A stretch of 20,448 nt of DNA. It comes from a virus. This document shows positions 19,328-20,448 of the stretch, piece by piece. Where the stretch lies: the IMG/VR virus record IMGVR_UViG_3300035187_001397, positions 1 through 20,448 of that record; one strand, written 5' to 3'. The first letter of the stretch is position 1; each line of letters starts with the position of its first letter. The translations under genes and the position numbers were made by a program. The notes beneath the pieces were generated by a model, which had not been told where the DNA came from, searched no databases, and worked only from the letters and a program-made list of their open reading frames with translations.

Positions 19328-20448
19328 AGATTCAGATCGCGCTGAACAGCGCGCGCGGGCGCTCGACCACGTTGACGGCCGAAAGGCTGATCAACCTGTT
19401 CGCTGAGAAGGCCCCGGAGGGCGCTGAAAGCCCTGCCGTCACCCACGGCTGCCCCGGTCTCGTGACGCACGCCACGGCCGGCACAGGGCCTTGCAGAGGC
19501 ATGTGCATGGTCGGCAGCGACATGTACGTGGTCAACGGTGACAGCCTGTATCAGGTCACCTCGACCGGCGTGGTCGGCTCGGCGCTGGGCACCATTGCCG
19601 GCACCGAACTGGTTTCGATGGCAACGGATGGCGACATCCTTGTGATCGTGTCGAACCCGCTCGGCTACACCTACACGGTGAGCACGGCGACGTTCGCGCA
19701 GATCACCGACGTTGCCTACGGTGGCGCGCACTCGGTGATCTGGATGAATCAGACGTTCATCTTCGCCAACGACACCGAGCACTTTGTTGGCGCGACCGGC
19801 GGCCTGCTGCCGTTCGACCCGCTGCTGGCGGCGTCGGCTGAATACTCGCCCGACGGCATTGTCGGGCTGGCGAAGGACCACAACGAACTGCTGATCTACG
19901 GCGGCTTGACGCTGGAGTCGTGGCAGAACATTCAGGTGGCCAGCGCGACGGATTACCCGTTCGAAGCCATCAGCGGCGCGACCGGCGAGAAAGGGCTGGC
20001 CAGCCGCAGCGCGGTCGCCCAGATCGACAACACGACCGTCTGGCTTGACCAGAACGGCATCGTGCGCAGGCTGGCGGGCGGCTACGTGCCGCAGCGCATC
20101 AGCACCGAGGCCATCGAGCACCAGGTCGCCAGCGCGGACCTGACGACGGCAGAAATGCTGGTCTACATTCTCGAAGGCCACGAGTTCTTTGCGCTCAACA
20201 CCAACGTCGGCACGTTCGTCTACGACGCCAACACCAGCCTATGGCACGAGCGAGCCAGTTTTGGCCTTCCTCGCTGGAAGGCGCAGCGGTCGCTGTACAT
20301 CTGGGGCGACTGGTACGTCGGCAGCTTCTCGGACGGCACGATCTCCAGGCTCGACCTCGACGTGAACGACGAGAACGGCGACGACCTCGTGGCGACCGCC
20401 GTCTTCCCGCCGCTTGTGTTCGGCCGAGATCGGTTCACGCTCGATCAT
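19324..20448 (+). CDS. Packaged-DNA stabilization protein, tail hub (P22 gp10-like), 3' end missing
   Basis: An open frame of 375 codons starts at GTG 19324, overlapping the gp4-like stop, and runs off the right edge (P22 gp10 has 472 residues). Beta-propeller-like repeats with VVNGDSLYQVTSTG, VSMATDGDILVIVSNP, AGGYVPQRISTEAIEHQ and ENGIVR-type segments match the P22 gp10 family. Near the start, STTLTAERLINLFAEKAPEG is a family feature. The protein forms the hexameric hub below gp4 that holds the DNA in and carries the needle and tailspikes. I read every codon to the window end and found no stop. Confidence 0.85.
   Translation, partial: MKIQIALNSARGRSTTLTAERLINLFAEKAPEGAESPAVTHGCPGLVTHATAGTGPCRGMCMVGSDMYVVNGDSLYQVTSTGVVGSALGTIAGTELVSMATDGDILVIVSNPLGYTYTVSTATFAQITDVAYGGAHSVIWMNQTFIFANDTEHFVGATGGLLPFDPLLAASAEYSPDGIVGLAKDHNELLIYGGLTLESWQNIQVASATDYPFEAISGATGEKGLASRSAVAQIDNTTVWLDQNGIVRRLAGGYVPQRISTEAIEHQVASADLTTAEMLVYILEGHEFFALNTNVGTFVYDANTSLWHERASFGLPRWKAQRSLYIWGDWYVGSFSDGTISRLDLDVNDENGDDLVATAVFPPLVFGRDRFTLDH

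Noticed and set aside
1-20448. tRNA genes, attachment sites, insertion sequences
   Set aside because: I saw no tRNA-like cloverleaf sequence, no integrase or transposase gene and no long terminal repeat pair. A dedicated tRNA and repeat scan would be needed to exclude short or diverged ones.

Overview
The window is a GC-rich segment of a tailed phage or prophage with a P22-like head module. The packaging and head genes follow the order of Salmonella phage P22: small terminase, large terminase, portal, scaffold, coat, gp4-like tail factor, gp10-like tail hub. Protein lengths are close to P22's. I see no host housekeeping genes, tRNA, integrase, attachment site or CRISPR array. The host is probably a GC-rich proteobacterium, judging only from composition and family resemblance; the species cannot be read from this window.

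Early region (1-6796). A truncated leftward gene and a rightward HTH/AT-hook gene diverge from a control region with a 26-bp inverted repeat. The rightward genes are mostly linked by ATGA or GTGA stop/start overlaps. They encode an HTH protein, a C5 cytosine methyltransferase that overlaps a second 237-codon frame almost completely, a small winged-helix protein, a TOPRIM/RecA-fold primase-helicase, a Cys-rich mini-protein and a membrane/lipoprotein. The primase-helicase is followed by a cluster of GTGGAGC direct and inverted repeats. A two-gene leftward operon (4136-4638) with its own palindromic promoter interrupts the series. Rightward genes then resume with a Zn-ribbon/HTH protein, a RuvC-like nuclease and a lambda-Q-like antiterminator.

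Late switch (6797-6900). A promoter-like element is followed within about 60 bases by a strong intrinsic terminator. This is the expected pR'-tR' layout for Q-dependent late transcription.

Late region (6909-20448). Two small membrane proteins, an exported protein, a large probable beta-helix protein and an Ig-like protein precede the packaging and head genes. The usual P22 lysis genes are not recognisable here. Between coat and gp4 sits a tightly coupled three-enzyme cassette: a GT-A-like glycosyltransferase, a class I SAM methyltransferase and a radical SAM protein with SPASM-like C-terminal cysteines. A strong terminator separates it from the coat gene. This cassette and the dual-frame methyltransferase locus are the most unusual things in the window. 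The gp10-like gene runs off the right edge.
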